Source: Nitrospirota bacterium
GTDB lineage: Bacteria; Nitrospirota; UBA9217
Direction: 5' to 3'
Length of the DNA: 15,633 nucleotides
Assembly: GCA_017885365.1 (NCBI GenBank)
Contig: JAFNGD010000352.1
Coordinates: 1 to 15,633 of the forward strand
Under the pieces are notes generated by a model. The model saw only the letters and a list, made by a program, of their open reading frames with translations, did no database searches and was not told where the DNA came from. Below are positions 13,817 through 15,633 of the stretch, one piece after another (within the stretch, counting starts at the first letter, position 1; every line of letters begins with the position of its first letter). The position numbers were made by a program, and so were the translations under genes.

Positions 13817-14168
13817 AGCCCCCTGGGAAGAATAAGCATCTTTGCCGGGTAAATACTATTTTTCAAATCATAACAGAAGAACAGGGTCTCTCATAGAATT
13901 TTCTTTGTGATGAAATTCGAACGCTACCATGAACGGAGTCCTGGCGTTTATCATATGCTATGAGGGAGGAAAGGTAAACGGGAAGTGGACGGAGACACAG
14001 CATGCCGCTCTTGAGGGGGAGAATCATCATCTGCTCAATGACCGCCGGAGGATCTGCCGGAAACGGCGCCGCTGATCCTCGTTTTATTCTCATCGAGCGC
14101 CAGTGTCGTTATGCCATGCGCAGTATGTATAAAACAATGCAAACCGAAATGATGCACCGGGTTGTCTG
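13817..14168. other. 352-bp gap upstream of the receptor operon
   Basis: It lies between the receptor start and the stop of the Ig-like protein gene and is more AT-rich than its surroundings near 13850-13970. It should hold the promoter and control region of the receptor-YfiR-kinase operon. I found no cobalamin B12-box, Fur-like 19-bp palindrome or other recognisable riboswitch. Short open frames exist on both strands but have no coding hallmarks. Confidence 0.5.
13867..13875 (-). promoter_or_regulatory. Extended -10 promoter candidate for the receptor operon
   Basis: On the minus strand TGTTATGAT gives the extended TGn motif plus TATGAT (five of six consensus bases). No good -35 lies 16-18 bp upstream, as expected for an extended -10 promoter. 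Transcription would start near 13860, about 45 nt before the receptor ATG. Confidence 0.35.
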
Positions 14169-15633
14169 TCAATTTTCGGTTTTTGTGCCAGACTTTTGGA
14201 CACTCACAAGAGACGAAAGATACATGCCCTGTGCGCTGTCATACCCGTAGAGCTGCACTGCCACCCATGCACTATCCACAAGATTGCCATGTTTTTTACC
14301 GATAGGCGGAGCGGAAAGGATCGTCATGGTCTTTGTTGCACTGGTATTGGATACGACTGCACTGGCATTGGATACATTGTATGTCAGCGTAAAGGTGCGG
14401 TCTGATCCCGATTTCGTCAGGTTCGTCAGGTTCGAGACCGTCCCCTCGAGCTTGATGGCGATTTCCGATGCAACGACCATATTCGTATTCAGGCCGCCGA
14501 GGTCCGCGCTCGATACCATGACGCGGATGCCGTTGGCCTGTACGGTCTGCAGCAGGACATCGATGCCGGGATGATTCGAATTGACAACATTGGTATACCT
14601 CACGGTGGTGTTGACATTTCCTCTCACGAGCGTGAACGTCTGTGCGACAGTATCCAGTTTCGAGATACTCCCCGCGATCACCTCCGGGCTCCCTTTCTGA
14701 ATGATCTCCGCGTCGTGAAGCGGCACCACCTTCATGGTCATTGAACACTTCACCGGGTCTCCGAAATCTTGCACGGTGAATTTCTTCAGGTCAAAATCGA
14801 GGGCCAGCTTGTTCACCTGGGTTGACAGCAGGTCGAATGCACCGCTTCGCACTGCGCCTGGGATCGCGAGCGTGCACGTATTCGTCATCGGATCGCACTG
14901 GAGCGCATTGGGCTGATCAGCGTCGTTCAAATAGGACACAAACAGGCATGACGACGTGCTTTCGTCGCTGCCCATGAGCTGAGCGCTCTGTGCAAATTCA
15001 AGGTCGATCCGGTTATACTTCGCTGCCGGACAGGTTGATGAAGAGCTGAGCTGCAGGACATTTGCTAAATTGGCAATGTCGAGCGTAACAGGAGGAGACA
15101 ACACATCGCAGATCACTCCTGTGCCGGTACTCACCAGTCGAATCTTATTGAAGGTCGCAATGACTTGCAGGTAATTCGATATATTATCCGTAGCATAGAG
15201 GAGCACGTTGGCCGATCCGAACGCGGTCAGCGCTACATTCGCCGACACCGCGCCCGAGGCTGCGCTGATCGTCGTTATGCCGGAGCCGACGACGGCGGCA
15301 AGGCCCTGGGTACTGATTGTTGCAACCGCTGTATTCGTCGAACCCCAGGTGACCTGGTTCGTAAGGTCCTTTGTGCTGTTGTCCGAATAGGTGCCGAAGG
15401 CCTGGAACTGCACCGTGGCCCCAATTACAGCTGTCGGCATTGCCGGCAACACCGAGAGGCTGGTCAGTAAGATTTGCGGGACGGTCCCCGTGAGGGTAGT
15501 AGTTGCCGACAAGCCCCCTGATGCGGCGCTGATCGTTGTTGTGCCGGCGCTGACGACGGTGGCAAAGCCCGTACCGTTGATGGTCGCCACTGCTGTATTC
15601 GACGAACTCCACGTGACCTGGTTCGAAAGGTCC
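14169..15633 (-). CDS. Secreted/surface protein with BIG2 Ig-like repeats and DUF4382/DUF5666-like domains, C-terminal part
   Basis: The frame is open to the window edge, so the N-terminus (including any signal peptide) is missing; 487 codons are visible. First comes the end of one bacterial Ig-like group 2 domain (NQVTWSSSNTAVATI, AGTTTISAASGGLSATTTL), then a full second one of about 88 residues (NQVTWGSTNTAVATI, GITTISAASGAVSANVAL). A region resembling DUF4382 follows (NISNYLQVIATFNKIRLVST, then CDVLSPPVTLDIANLANVLQ and AAKYNRIDLEFAQSAQLMG). Next is a DUF5666-like beta-rich part (IAGSISKLDTVAQTFTLVRG). The protein ends TKTEN. BIG2 domains usually occur in extracellular adhesins or surface proteins. 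Domain names for the second half are from memory of their patterns and are tentative. It is Thr/Ser-rich with several paired cysteines, as expected for an exported protein. Confidence 0.85.
   Translation of the reverse strand, partial: DLSNQVTWSSSNTAVATINGTGFATVVSAGTTTISAASGGLSATTTLTGTVPQILLTSLSVLPAMPTAVIGATVQFQAFGTYSDNSTKDLTNQVTWGSTNTAVATISTQGLAAVVGSGITTISAASGAVSANVALTAFGSANVLLYATDNISNYLQVIATFNKIRLVSTGTGVICDVLSPPVTLDIANLANVLQLSSSSTCPAAKYNRIDLEFAQSAQLMGSDESTSSCLFVSYLNDADQPNALQCDPMTNTCTLAIPGAVRSGAFDLLSTQVNKLALDFDLKKFTVQDFGDPVKCSMTMKVVPLHDAEIIQKGSPEVIAGSISKLDTVAQTFTLVRGNVNTTVRYTNVVNSNHPGIDVLLQTVQANGIRVMVSSADLGGLNTNMVVASEIAIKLEGTVSNLTNLTKSGSDRTFTLTYNVSNASAVVSNTSATKTMTILSAPPIGKKHGNLVDSAWVAVQLYGYDSAQGMYLSSLVSVQKSGTKTEN
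15215..15633 (-). repeat. Tandem BIG2-coding repeat with 264-bp period
   Basis: On the minus strand, DNA from 15369 downward closely matches DNA from 15633 downward (for example GGACCTTACGAACCAGGTCA versus GGACCTTTCGAACCAGGTCA), giving a period of exactly 264 bp or 88 codons. The match fades near 15215, where the second Ig-like domain ends. Earlier units may lie beyond the window. Confidence 0.75.

Noticed and set aside
13817..14168. A cobalamin riboswitch or Fur box ahead of the TonB-dependent receptor
   Set aside because: Looked for because of the receptor. No B12-box-like sequence, GCCACTG core or 19-bp Fur-type palindrome was seen.
14002..14250. An 82-codon plus-strand open frame
   Set aside because: It has a passable ribosome site but no recognisable motif, and its last third is antisense to the end of the Ig-like protein gene. 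It is probably a chance frame.

Overview
The window comes from a GC-rich diderm (Gram-negative) bacterium. It encodes an LptD outer-membrane protein, a TonB-dependent receptor and a decayed multiheme c-type cytochrome of the doubled-CXXCH kind. The AMIN amidase / GerMN / murI cluster and the zf-HC2 / DUF2275-like protein suggest a deep-branching lineage such as Nitrospirota or the former Deltaproteobacteria. That placement is inference from gene content; no rRNA or other phylogenetic marker is present.

Left block (1-7.7 kb, all on the minus strand, read right to left): cell-wall amidase with AMIN domain, membrane-anchored GerMN protein, glutamate racemase (murI), membrane-bound zinc-finger anti-sigma-like protein, folC, lptD, cutA, and the start of an endonuclease III-like DNA glycosylase cut by the window edge. 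Amidase/GerMN overlap, anti-sigma/folC are 9 nt apart, and folC/lptD are nearly contiguous. The common theme is envelope and peptidoglycan building and remodelling (D-glutamate supply, septal hydrolysis, LPS export), with folate metabolism and metal tolerance alongside.

Middle (7.7-9.7 kb): on the plus strand lies a pseudogene of a small secreted multiheme cytochrome c with four separate lesions (frameshift in the signal peptide, in-frame stop, two ruined heme motifs). Next come divergent genes for a one-domain CXXC heavy-metal-associated protein (minus) and an HPF/RaiA-cold-shock fusion (plus). Both have good sigma70-type promoters in the 166-bp gap between them. A perfect 18-bp-arm palindrome follows the HPF gene. 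It belongs to a dispersed repeat with a relative at about 4.96 kb, and the repeat supplies the last codons of a small conserved-looking gene of unknown function.

Right block (9.7-13.8 kb, minus strand): TonB-dependent receptor, YfiR-family periplasmic protein and a CHASE8-like/HAMP histidine kinase form a compact operon with overlapping or 1-nt-spaced genes. It looks like an envelope-spanning sensory relay in which a YfiR-type repressor is paired with a histidine kinase rather than with the diguanylate cyclase YfiN. This is the most interesting system in the window. The right edge (14.2 kb to the end) holds the C-terminal part of a surface or secreted protein with bacterial Ig-like (BIG2) repeats followed by DUF4382/DUF5666-like domains; its N-terminus lies outside the window.
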